From positions 201,741 through 265,740 of the forward strand of contig CAXAMN010004080.1 of assembly GCA_963970005.1 (NCBI GenBank): a DNA stretch of 64,000 nt. The letters run 5' to 3'. Shown one piece after another: positions 46,966-57,474 of this stretch. Within the stretch, counting starts at the first letter, position 1, and each line of letters starts with the position of its first letter. The translations under genes and the position numbers were made by a program. The DNA comes from Durusdinium trenchii (lineage: Eukaryota; Sar; Dinophyceae; Suessiales; Symbiodiniaceae). A model generated the notes under the pieces. It saw only the letters and a program-made list of their open reading frames with translations, ran no database searches and was not told where the DNA came from.

Positions 46966-49900
46966 AACCTCAATCGTGCAATTTCTTTACATTTGTTCAC
47001 GCGTGCAACCACGCTAGCTCTTTTTGATGCAATTGCCACGTTAGCGTTTGCACATCGTCTAGATAAGGCTTCATGTTTCATAGGAATGCCGCATGCCCTT
47101 TCTTTTCCACACACTCTATCTGATCTCTCTCTCTCTCTTACTCTTGCAACTCGCAAGCTTGTTCCGTCTTGCAGAACACGTGCAAGTGGCAGCAAGTCTC
47201 ATGCAACCACGGGCACATGTTCTCTGACCGCGCAGCACCTTACGAGTCACGAGAAGTCCAGCACGAGAGATCACCAGCCAACAAATCGACTCCAATTGAG
47301 CCCCTAGTAGCGTTCTTGCTCCTAGTAGCAATGCCCTTTGCTCCTAGTAGCGCCCTTGCTCCTAGTAGTAAGGCCAGGAGCCCCTAGTAGCTTCTTGTTC
47401 CAATTGCAAGCACACAGAAATCATATTTGTGCCTGCACCCCAAGCTGGAGCCAATATCGCAAGGGGCTGCCCACCCTTGTAGAGCAAAACGGTGTCCGTT
47501 TGTGCGGAAGAAGGTGGGACACCTGTGAAAGCCAAACTGTGTCCTCTTTCATCATGTTTCACTGACTTCTCGGCAAGGTTTCAGTTCCATGCAAGCAAGG
47601 CTCCCTCCCCAAGAAGGGTCACATTGCAAGCCAACGTCGGCGCTAGCCTCGGATGAGTTCCACCAAGACCTGACCCTGCACCTTCCATTCCATCCCAAAG
47701 CTCTCCAAAGCTCTGATAACACAGGAAATATGAACTCTGCAATGCTGCATCCACTACAACTATATACTTGAAAGCCCAGGCCCTGGTCCGCATAGTCAGA
47801 AACAAGTGACTTGTCTACTACGATCGAATTGAGGCTATGATCTCTGGAAGGCCGGGCCCGAGAAATTAGTGAAATGAAGGCACAGGCTGGTATGGCCGGT
47901 TGTCCCAAATTGCATCATTCTCTCAAAAGCCTGAATGTCCATCGTAACATTCTCATGGAATATAATGCTGTAAGTCCTCTTTCATGGACCAGTGATGACC
48001 AGTGGCACATCACCAGGAAGCTCCTTCAGGTCCAAGTCCTCCAGGAGCTGCGCATCTAAACCTCGGCGAGTCCAGGAGCCACGCCCATTGGATTGGTCTG
48101 CCGAGTTCAATCCAAATCTGCTCTTTTTTGGCCCAACACAACCATCGTCCACATGGAATTTCCACAGTCTTCATGGTTCCTCTTGCGTTGTTTTCCAATG
48201 TTTTCCATCTTGAAGTTGCCTCTGTAGATCATCTCCCACTCGACTCGGACGTTCGCGTGGGGTCCCGTGTGCTGCTGGGTTGCGTGGACGAGGCTTGGCA
48301 TCCTGTGAAGGCCTCGGCTGAAGGGCAACGGCCCAATGCAGCCGAATGGTACGCTCCGGGATCCAGGAAGGTGTCTAGCAAGAAACAGCTTCGCCATAAA
48401 AAGTAGGCATCATGACCCACCAAGCATGTTTCCCATGTTTGTCGACCTCATTACAAGAAACGTTTGATGGAGCAGTGTCCAACGCGCCAACTGTTGTTGC
48501 GGAGCCCAGTGCTAACTTGCAAGCTGTTTAGTAAAGCAGCTCGCTGGAAGCTGAGGGGGAACTGTCTGCCGTTTTGGGCTTGATGAGCTGAAAGAACAAG
48601 AATGGACCTTGGCTGGTGATGTCAGGTACCGCAACTGGGCGCAAAGAGGCCAAGGAAACTGTCACTCGTCAAAGCACCACGAGTAGCTTAAGGCTTAGCC
48701 CTTTGCAAGCTGTCAGCACCTTCCGCCTCAGGGAGCGAGGCACCGCTACGTGATGGATGCTTAAACAGCCCATTGCCCTCCAAAAAATAACTGAGCATAC
48801 TGAGCCTCCACACCCTCCAGATGTGGCACGAAGCGTGCCTCTTGATGGTGGGGCGCGCGGGGCAGTCTGTGGCATGAGGCCTCGAGTCTAAGGGCAAAAG
48901 ACCACGACCGTCGGACCGACGTCTTCATCAAATTCGTAGTCAGAACCACTCAGGCTGCATCATGACAGGCCGAGGTCACTGGAAGCTCCCCAAGCCCAAA
49001 GCTGGGCCTGCGACAGGTCAAGTTGTCACCCGAAGCTTTCTGCACACTATGCATATGTGGATGGGGTTTTGGAATTGACTCACATCGAGTGTGCAGTTTT
49101 AGTTCTTGCGAGCGCGCAATACAAAGCAGTGGCATTATTGCAGTCTAGCTACCAAAAAAGGTATGCTGCATCAGTCAGTCAGTCAGTCAGTCAGTCAGTA
49201 AACATAATCATCACACACACATAAAATTATATATATATACATATTATTTTGTATTTATATATATATATCGATATATCACATCCATGAGTCAGACTGAAGA
49301 CGTCTGAACACCAACAAGAACCACAGTCAGCCCAGGCCTCCGTATCCAGTGCCAAGCTGCACATGGGTCCGGCACACAGGGTTTTCAATCGTGGCAAAAC
49401 AGCACCCGAAGTGCACGCAAACGCCAAGGAATCACCTGCGTTCGCTGCGAAGCATTCTTGAAAAGCAGAAACAATCTGAAAAAACATCCTTCGAACTTCA
49501 CAAGCACAGCCAGTGATGCCGCCTTTCTGCGGTTCCAATAGGCCGGCCGTGCGCATCTCTTCCATACTGGCCTGGTATTTTTGATACTTGCAACTGGTGA
49601 TGAGCGTTCTGCGTTTCTTCATGCTGATCCATCCACGGCACCGAGTAATGTGCGGCCCAATGCTGCAGGCACGTGGCTTGAGCCACGACCTGCTCAGCCA
49701 GCATGTTTTGGTCTATACTGTGCAAATCTGTGCAGTACAAAGATGAGATACGTATCTACAATAGGATTCATGAAATGGGAAGCTGCCAGCCTGCTGTGGT
49801 GACATTGGCCGAGGCCAACCCACACCGCATTGGCCGCAGTCGTTTAAACCTCAAGGTCTTTGTTGTGAATGGGTGCGCTACTTTCTCACTTCTAAAGGTG

Positions 49901-50364
49901 CCGGCCCCAGGCGAAGCACAGGCCACCCTCCGCAAGGAGCAAAGCGTGGTGCAAGCCACAGGACACTTCGAGCACCTCAACAGCGACTTCACTTAGAGCC
50001 CTGGGCACAGCACCCGTGCCAACGCACCTTCGGGGTCTGTGACAAGACTCGCTGATGCTGGAGGACCTGAATCGAACCCAACATCGCCAACATTGTGAAT
50101 GAATTGTGAATCTGATTCAACTTTTCTTCACCTGTGGGTCCGAAACCAACTTTCCGTTAAACTAACTCCAAGGTGCAAAAGGGCCCGAGAGGGTCAACGG
50201 CTCTGGCGAGCCGATGAAGTCACAGTCTCCATGACTGGGCCTGGCAGGTGACACAGGTTTGCGGCCTCACGGCCTCTGACTCGCTCAGCACCGCACAAGC
50301 AGTATGCAGTGCCGCTCTGTCCGACGACAACTGCAAAGGAATCAGCGGCATCCTGGGGGCAACC
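46449..50364 (-). CDS. divergent RCC1-repeat (seven-bladed propeller-like) gene
   Basis: Six degenerate RCC1-type blades occur in order on the minus strand: about 50300-50364 (DSFAVVVGQSGTAYCLCG), 49895-49990 (VSCGLHHALLLAEGGLCFAW then G), 48955-49010 (AQLWAWGASSDLGLS after CTGTCGCAG), 47581-47680 (LACNVTLLGEGALLAWN), about 46864-46965, and about 46560-46640. RCC1 propellers usually have seven blades, so the count is close to one full domain split over many exons. Start and stop were not found. It could be part of the same gene as the IQ-motif exons upstream, since proteins combining both occur in alveolates, but a stop at 51317 argues for separation. Confidence 0.5.
47300..47402. repeat. GGAGCAAG/CTACTAGG repeat, locus 2 (reverse)
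   Basis: Four units of GCTCCTAGTAG with CCCTTGCTCC, the reverse complement of the units at 18590-18715. Confidence 0.65.
48002..48406. other. open on both strands, coding strand undecided
   Basis: Plus-strand reading gives SDVRVGSRVLLGCVDEAWHP, minus-strand reading gives VPFGCIGPLPFSRGLHRM. Neither matches a known domain. It sits between RCC1-type blades on the minus strand, so a minus-strand exon is expected here, but I could not choose a frame. Confidence 0.3.
49170..49202. repeat. CAGT microsatellite
   Basis: About eight CAGT units in a row, followed within 60 nt by a TA-rich run at 49229-49275. Confidence 0.95.
49265..49740 (-). CDS. exon(s) near RCC1 blades, frame partly ambiguous
   Basis: A minus-strand frame encodes ITSCKYQKYQASMEEMRTAG then a cysteine-bearing helix (FFQIVSAFQECFAAN) and SGAVLPRLKTLCAGPMC. 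An alternative frame upstream (49500-49740) encodes MLAEQVVAQATCLQHWAAHY. The first resembles a linker between RCC1 blades. No separate domain was identified. Confidence 0.38.
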
Positions 50365-51316
50365 CTTCCATGTTGGAGAAATGACACATCACATGTCTGA
50401 TGTGAGATGTTGGGCACACGGCCACATCCACAATGCTCTCTGGCACCTGCCAAGGTTGGATCGCAAGAATGCCCTAATCTAGGGTGAGGCGTACCATATT
50501 TGGAATGACAAAGAAGGACCACGGACCACATACACAAGTATATAAATCTTGATCTCCGCAACATCAGCTCCAAACTAGTTACTAGTTAGTGTAACTCGTC
50601 TCTTGCTTTCCTACTTTGTTGGGGAAAGGGTTCTTTCTGCACCTCTGCCATGCTGGCAAGCCAACCGCGAGGAGGCTTTGGTCGTGCCGTCATGATCTGC
50701 GCCTGCCCAGCCGGCGAGTCCGAGCTGGTGGCTTTGGGTTTCGTCTCAGGTCATGACATGGATGGGCCGCAAGCCACACTGGCCACCAAAGCTGGAGCCT
50801 GTCGCAATGTGGGATTGCGCAGCTAGCCATCCGTAAGTAGCCCAATACTTTGGCATTGTTTTCAGAAAGTTGTGTGACCGTGAACATCCCTCCAAAACAC
50901 AGCCACGGGAATGCAGTCTCTATGCAGTGTGTTCTTTGATGAGGACGGGTGTAACTGGCTTGCACCTTTTGGCGGCAGGGTCCCAGCTCCCAAACTCTCT
51001 TTTTGCAAAGGGGCTAGCTAGTGTTCTTGGTCTGCATTTCCTTCGCAAAAGTCGTTGCTGGTGCTCCTTCTTTGACAGAAGGTCCTATGAATTTTGGCTT
51101 GGCCCCAAGCTTAGGTAGCTTGAAACATTCAAACAATCTCACACTGGTGTTATGAGAGCTTGGACCCTGACCAGTTGGATACAGTCTGTTGCTGCCTATT
51201 CCAGCTTTTCACAGCTGTGACTCTAAAGGCCTCAGTGTTCTGGTGACACACACACACACACACTGACTGACAAACTGACAGGATGCGGCGCATGCTGCGA
51301 GGGCACCTTGGATCTC

Positions 51317-51420
51317 CTAGCGCTGCATCTCGATGAGGAGATGCCGCTCGGCACCCAAACGAGCTGCGAGCCGCGGAAGCAGCTGCTGCAGCCTGGCCTG
51401 ATGTGGCGATTACTTGAAAG
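51317..51420 (-). CDS. terminal exon of IQ-motif gene
   Basis: Encodes ARLQQLLPRLAARLGAERHL then LIEMQR and a TAG stop at 51317-51319. Leucine/arginine-rich helix typical of the C-terminal tail of IQ proteins. If a GC donor just before the stop is used instead, the gene would continue downstream. Confidence 0.45.
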
Positions 51421-54400
51421 CAGCTATCCCCCGTCTATGGAGTTGTGAACTTCGCGAAATCTTGTGCAATGTCCCTGAGTCTTGCTGGTATCAACGGGCA
51501 TCACCGAGCGAAACGCCTGACGTGCCCGCCAACTCCGTTGGAGCTGCAAGGCGGCCATGTTGCAGATCTGCGAGGCAAAAAGGACTCGCCATATTTCGCG
51601 GGTCTCATTGGGCCCCCAGGTCGACCAATTCTTAAAACTATTCTGGAATGTCTGTTAAAGTCAAGAAGTTCCATGGGTGCGTTTAAAAAAGCGTGTACAT
51701 GTTACACATTGTTACACTATATATGGCCAAGACATGTGGGTGCACGCATCTGACCTGTTCGTAATTACTGACAGCATGGTGAAATGCAGCAACGCAAAAC
51801 CCCGAAGAGTACAATACTGAGCCCAGTAAAACAATTTAACATCCCCACAAGTGACACAAACCAATTGTATTTGCAAAACATGTCAGCAAAGCAAATCTGA
51901 GGCCCACCTGTTGCCTCTCGTCTTCGATCTCCTTGGGCAAACGCACGTGTCCCAAACAGGCGTTCCCTCCATTCACGTGGTCCAGATGCAGTCTGGCAGC
52001 AATCCGGACACGCTTTGTGTGTGCACGCACTCGTTGCATCAGCTCGACCTGGCTTTCAAGGCTCACGGACCAAGTGCCATGTTCAACTTCAACCAAATCC
52101 TGTTCCTGAAGCATGTCCATGTAGAAATAGAATAATGCAAGAAAGATCAATCCATGCACGATGTACGACAGTTCAATAATACTATAAATCCCAGCTCATT
52201 GCTTTCTACAGGCATTGCACTTTTTAGAAATGCCTCACAAAGGACATGATTCAAAAGAGTTTACACAGACTAAACTCAGGGTAGTTGCATTGCTCAACGC
52301 GAATCACATAACATGATTGGCTGGAATGGTCAGCCTCCCTGCCGAGCCTCTTCCCTGTCATCCCTGCAACAAAGCTAATGATAGGCGTTCAGTCCAAACA
52401 GTTCTATATAATTACTCTGTGCAGTTACACTCACCAACCAGAATTGAGGCGAGGTGCAGCATCTTGCGACGGATGTCATCGGTGATGCGGCGTCCAGTTC
52501 TTCTGGAGTACGCCTCGCAGTCAAGAATTTGTCCCGGCGTATCACGACAATCACACGATTTTCTTGGCGTGTCCAACTTTCAGGCCTCCCAATCAAAAAC
52601 CCGGCCAGTCCGCAAGTAAATGCCCTTGACATATCGCGACAGGACCTGTCCAAAGCAAGAAAGGCCGGCATCAATGCTTGCCGTGCACCAGTTTGGAGGC
52701 AACAGCAGGCCTCCATGGCAGCTTGCTTCCTTGCTTCCTCAACCTTCCGAAGCACTGCTGGAAAAAAGCAAAGTGACAAGAATTCAAGAATTCAGAATCA
52801 GGCGTCTGCCTTGTGCCTGAAAAACATGCGGATTTTGAGCGTGCGCAGGGAAGCGCAAAGCAACAGCCTGCCATTGCTCAAAGGCACCATTCGGTCAAGA
52901 CCAAGGGACGATCTACATGTGGACTTGTTCCACGCCCCTCTAAACCTTTATGATCTCTCCCATGCTAATTATGCTGGAAGAACAGTGCCAAGCGATAGAA
53001 GCTGCATCACACTCCGTGATGCTGCGCCTGTTGTCTGATCTGTTCGACTCTGCTCGTCGCACTTGCAGCATCTCTCGCGCGTTGTAGCACTGCAGGAAGC
53101 CCCTCAAGGGACAAAAGCATAACAAATCATGCTTCACAACAGCATGCCCTGCAAAATGCAACTAATTCCAACATTCGGAAAGGAGCGGGAAGAAACGTCC
53201 GACCACCGAAAACCCATGGCCTCAAGCAGTCACAGGCTTTCTGAGCAGACCTCTCCAACCTGAAGGGCTTGGCGTGATATTTCCAAAAATACCTTGCAAC
53301 TAGCATCCCCATGACCATCGCAACCAGCCTTCTCCTTCGCATTTCCTGTCGCCCCTTTACACCACGCCACATCGAAGCGATCTTCAAGCTTGCGCGGTTG
53401 TAGAGCCTGATATGCCGATGCATTGGAGACAAGGATGTGGCAACATGATACAGTGACACATGGCATGGCAATCTCGACATGTTATCCAAAACCATAGCCA
53501 GTATCCAAATAAACGAAGAATCACGCGGCAAACCTGAAACACCTTACAAACCTATCACCCAAGCCAAGCCACAAATCGGGTGCAAACTGGGACCTTTCCC
53601 TGGGCACGCGAGAGCAGGGAAAGGAGACACCAAGAGCGTCAAAGAGCTTCTGTGTCATTCTTGGAAACCGTTGGGCCATCGGCAAACAAACTACATATGT
53701 AAATGTATATGTTAGCCATGTCACTTGAAGGTCTCCAGTACAGATTGCCAAAGCTCCAGCGCATCATCAAAGACCTTCTGCTGCTGTCGCGCCACCTGTC
53801 TTGGCACACTCTTAGTTGTGCTCGCGGTGCAAAGTATACACACACACATATATATATATATATATTGTATAATAGATCATACGTGATTTTTTGCCGGTCC
53901 AAGTCCTTGGGGCTGTTGACAATGTGTTTTTTTTTTTTTTTTAAAATGAACTGATGTGAAACTCCACACATCTCCACACCAAAGACTGCCAAAGAGCTAG
54001 CTGTTGTTGTTCGGCAAAGCGACGACAAACCTGAGACAATGGCGGGCAACATGTAGATTCTGGTTGTCAACCCTGCCAAACTGATTATCACCAGTGTCTG
54101 CACAAGAGCATGACTCCGGTTGGACAATCAACGTGGCAGGCCAGGTGGCACAGAAAATCCTCTTGATGGCCCTCTGCTTCTGCACCTGGACGCTGCGGAA
54201 TCTTGGCAAGAGCGGCTCTTGGCCAAAGGACCAAAATGACTAAACCGAAAGATCTGTACTCGGCCTCCTTAACCTGGCTGCGGTGAAAGCCTCCACGAGC
54301 TCGTGCCTTGGAAGAAAGCAGAATGGTTGTGAGCCCTTTGGAGTCAGTTGTGCCTGAATGATCGTGGCCGCATGTTCTTCTCGTTGCTTTGCCAGCTTCT

Positions 54401-55280
54401 TCCGCAAAAATGCTGCCTGGGATCGATGTTCGAAGGAACGCGGAACGCGGCCTGTGAGGTTCAGGCCTTGAGCGCCAGCCGCACCAAAGCCGGAGGCAGC
54501 AAGGCAAGCTTTCGCCTGGGGATCCACGGTTTTCAGCATGGAGAGTGTCCAGTATTGTTTGCCGAGTGGCTCATGCAGCTGGCACAAGAACCTCAAGTCG
54601 AAGCATCATCAAAAGGCAAAACTTGCTTTGCATCAAGCCAGCATCTTCGAAGCTGCAAACATTATGGATACAAAATAATGCAAACCAAACATATCCAAAC
54701 ATGCATGTGACAAAACCTCCCCATCTCTTCGATCTTCGCACCTCTGTGCCTCGATCTTCTTCTGCAGGCCAAGCAAGTGTCCCTGCAAGCGCTCCAAGCA
54801 TGCTCTTCGGTTCCGCCGCTTGGCCAAAGCCACCTGAAGTTTCTCCGCTTGAAGCCCGGAGTTCTGCTTGTAACTATATATGCTGTAGCTGCTTTTGAGA
54901 TCATGCCCAAACATGCTGTATACATGCGTAAAAACATGTAAAAACGTTGTTCTGCATAGTTGTGGGGGGCGGCCTAATTAGGTGCAACCTTGGACTAGTG
55001 CCAACTCGGCTTGTTGGTCTAGTGATGCAGCAACTCCAGGGTTGTCCTGCTCAAACTGTATTTCAGGGGACTGTGCTTCGGAACAGTTACCAACGTCAGT
55101 GGGCATTGGGTTTCTCAGGAGGCTTCACAAACAAGTTGACACCCCAAACGAAATGGTGCTCTTTTCCTTTGGTCAAGCGCACGTGCTTGGCCTGTATTTC
55201 CATCCACTTTCTGCATTGCAAAAACCAGCAGCGCTGCAAGCTTTTGACAAACAAAACCGATGCCATGCTTGGGGCCACTA
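51317..55280 (-). CDS. IQ-motif (calmodulin-binding) protein gene
   Basis: Several exons encode IQ-type helices. The clearest are IIQARARGGFHRSQ, created by removing a 47-nt intron at 54307-54353; MAALQLQRSWRARQAFR in the 63-nt exon 51505-51567; and IASMWRGVKGRQEMRRRR in exon 53293-53388. Other exons: 51908-52105 (66 codons, phase 0, VELMQRVRAHTKRVRIAARL), about 52465-52754 (VEEARKQAAMEACCCLQTGA), about 54120-54191 (VQKQRAIKRIFCATWPATL), about 54735-54864 (RNRRACLERLQGHLLGLQKK), and about 55105-55265 (SLQRCWFLQCRKWMEIQAKH). IQ motifs bind calmodulin or related EF-hand proteins. The start was not located; total length is several hundred residues. Confidence 0.6.
54307..54353 (-). other. 47-nt intron with GC donor
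   Basis: On the minus strand the junctions are CAG|GCACAA and CCAAG|GCACGA, so the bases AG|GCAC are repeated at both ends. Its removal creates a canonical IQ motif. Repeated AGG-type bases at both splice sites and GC donors are known features of dinoflagellate introns. Confidence 0.5.
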
Positions 55281-55534
55281 GTCAGTCAAACATTGGAGAC
55301 CCCGAGACTGAGGCTTGGTAGATCGAGGCACTGGCAATGTCCAGCGAGCTGTTTTATAACTTAAAAAAATATCCTATCACTATCAATTATGCAATTATTC
55401 TCAAGCAATCCACTTTGGGCTCGCTTGAAGCTTGAGATTGTGTTCCAAGAACTCAGCTTCTCATATTTTCTACTAGGTCCCTAGGTTGGAGGCCATCGCT
55501 GGGAGCAAGAAGCTACTAGGAATAAGGCATTCAC

Positions 55535-56500
55535 TCATCCTGATGCTCCCAGTTCTACTCCCTCGACCGCATCGATGTCTCGGATCCCTCGGATGCGCGC
55601 CATGTAGTCCAGGGAGTGGCTCAGCAGGATCAGCCAAACAAGGGTGAAGCGCCGGACCAAATACAATTTCGTCAGGTAGAGAAAGCCAAAGCTGGCAACA
55701 CACAAGGGGAAATAACTACAAGTCACAAGAATGGTGGCAAGTGCACACGGAAGGGGATGGCACCCTGCTTGCGCCAATGTCTGTATGGCCATTATGCTTG
55801 CAGCTGTGCAGAGTGGCACGAAGGACCATACAAACATGTCATAGCGAGCGCTAAATTGACTTTGACGAACCTCCGGGGATGCCAAGACCAAAATGAAGTC
55901 AAGTGTCAGAAGTACCGGAGGCAAGGAGCAAAACAGTGAAAAAGCAAAGTCCGCTTGCAATGCGGTGCACTTCCGCCAGGTCCCCAGGACAAAGAGTGTG
56001 AGGGCTAATGGTGGCGCCACCCACGTTCCCCAAGGCAAGCTATTTCGGTAGAACTCCTTGTAAAACATGGTCTGAGTCTCCTCGGCTTCCTTGGCATGGA
56101 CGACTGCAATCCATAGCACCCAGCTGTTCAGCCCAGCAAGCCAGCAAAAACCCCGAGCAGAACGTCCAGCCAGCCGACTTTCCCAAATGTTAGCACCTGC
56201 ATGCTGAATCGTGTCGGGAATAGCCTTCGCACGCTGAGTGAAGTCCCATGTAAATGCACACATCATGATCGAGTGAAAAACTTGCCTTGACTGGCACAAA
56301 GCGGCGCACGATACATTGAAAGACATTGAACACTGACACACTTTCAAACACTTGGCCATAGACTTGGGCCACCCTGTGCTATTTTTTAAAATCAAGTCTT
56401 GACACAGAAAAGTCGGAAAGCTTCCTATACAAAGAACAGCTTGCGTCGGCAGTTCTGTCGTCATGTCAAAGTCGTCCACATAATGTTTACGCCAGAGCGC
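55535..56500 (-). CDS. multi-span membrane protein, 3' exon
   Basis: From a TATTGCAG acceptor at 56501 one frame runs 322 codons to TGA at 55535. It begins ALWRKHYVDDFDMTTEL, has soluble helices, and then at least five hydrophobic segments: WLAGLNSWVLWIAVV, WVAPPLALTLFVLGTW, FSLFCSLPPVLLTLDFILV, MFVWSFVPLCTAASIMAIQ, and ALATILVTCSYFPLCVASFG followed by FTLVWLILLSHSL. The C-terminus is short and acidic. No known transporter or receptor signature was recognised. Part of the 5' half (56270-56390) could be intronic. Confidence 0.6.
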   Translation of the reverse strand, partial: ALWRKHYVDDFDMTTELPTQAVLCIGSFPTFLCQDLILKNSTGWPKSMAKCLKVCQCSMSFNVSCAALCQSRQVFHSIMMCAFTWDFTQRAKAIPDTIQHAGANIWESRLAGRSARGFCWLAGLNSWVLWIAVVHAKEAEETQTMFYKEFYRNSLPWGTWVAPPLALTLFVLGTWRKCTALQADFAFSLFCSLPPVLLTLDFILVLASPEVRQSQFSARYDMFVWSFVPLCTAASIMAIQTLAQAGCHPLPCALATILVTCSYFPLCVASFGFLYLTKLYLVRRFTLVWLILLSHSLDYMARIRGIRDIDAVEGVELGASG

Positions 56501-56779
56501 CTGCAATAGGGCAACATAGGCGCAAGTCAATACGAGAAGCAGTGCCGCTGGGTGAGCGTTACCTGCAACTGGTCTGTGATTGAACAGGAATGGCAGAAGG
56601 ATGGAAGGTCAGAGTGTTAAGTTTCCCAAATAATCTGGTAACCAAGCGTGAGCTATCCTGCGTCCATGCTAGTAGCTTAAGTAAGCTACAGTAGTAGCTA
56701 GCTCTCTACTACTAGCTACCTCGGCCTACAACCCGTGGCCTAAATTAGGGGACATGGCAGAAAATGAAACTTGCCGGGA

Positions 56780-56925
56780 TGCAGTGGCACAAAGCTACAA
56801 AGCCTTCCAGCCACTGTGCTGCCAGGAAGTCCAGCCAACTGATCGAGGACAGGAGCCACATGCTGAGTGTCAAAGCCAACGCAAAGAACAAAGACTCTGC
56901 AACACCTGCTGCGCTGATGTCAGTA
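56780..56925 (-). CDS. membrane protein, internal exon
   Basis: The frame reads AGVAESLFFALALTLSMWLL then SSISWLDFLAAQWLEGF, one clear membrane span, with a GTAGCTTTG donor. It lacks an upstream start codon and so is not visible as an open reading frame. It links the exon at 57040-57135 with the large 3' exon. Confidence 0.5.
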
Positions 56926-57039
56926 TGTCAGAGCACAGGCAACCATCTACATGTTTGACCGGTGGTGAGGTGGTTTGTCCTTTTCCGTCTCGCTTTCTGG
57001 GAGAGGGAAACCAGAATTCCGGGCCCAGGCACTTTCTTC

Positions 57040-57135
57040 ATTGCAGGTAAGCATCGGGTACAGAGCTCCAGCCAAGGCGAACCACATTAGTGCGAAGGCG
57101 CCAAATGGCAGGAGGAAAAAGTTCTGGGACATCAT
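57040..57135 (-). CDS. membrane protein, first or early exon
   Basis: A frame with two adjacent ATG codons at 57135 encodes MMSQNFFLLPFGAFALMWFA then LAGALYPMLTCNE, which is a signal anchor or first membrane span. An in-frame stop lies a few codons upstream, supporting use of this ATG. The gene's upstream edge lies only about 200 nt from the retroelement. Confidence 0.5.
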
Positions 57136-57329
57136 GAAGACCTTGGTGCTGCACTCTAAGGACCGTGCAGTTCATGAACTTGAGAGTCACGAACATGAGG
57201 ACACATGTGAGTTCATGCTCCGGTCAACCGGTCACCTCTCGGCCCAATGAAGGGGCCCCTTGTTTAGCCTTCACGTGGCTGCCATGGAGTGAGAAAAGGT
57301 CCGCACTTGGTGGACGATCGGTCGTGTGC

Positions 57330-57474
57330 TGTTGAGTCGGCATATCCATTGGTTTGCACTACATTGAGCATTGAGGTACACCCTTTTGTTGCTGGTTGTG
57401 TTGCTACATTGGTTGTACATGCTACCAGTGCACACCAACTGCACTGGTAGCGGAGCAGAGTTAGCTCCGGGGTC
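57330..57474 (+). other. possible 5' LTR end and leader of Copia-type element
   Basis: The stretch from TGTTGAGTCGG (57330) to CCAACTGCA (57443) has LTR-like TG...CA ends, and CTGGTAGCGGAGC just after it resembles primer-binding sites complementary to initiator methionine tRNA used by Copia elements. The proposed LTR is short and its partner lies beyond the window, so this is only a suggestion. Confidence 0.3.
57421..57451 (+). other. perfect 12-bp stem-loop with 7-nt loop
   Basis: GCTACCAGTGCA at 57421-57432 pairs perfectly with TGCACTGGTAGC at 57440-57451 around a 7-nt loop. A second hairpin, CGGAGC at 57451-57456 with GCTCCG at 57464-57469, also has a 7-nt loop. They overlap the putative primer-binding site and lie 5-50 nt before the Gag start. 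Confidence 0.8.

Noticed and set aside
52454-53038. Plus-strand 194-codon frame
   Set aside because: It lies opposite an IQ-gene exon with good splice sites and has no domain, so it is a shadow frame.
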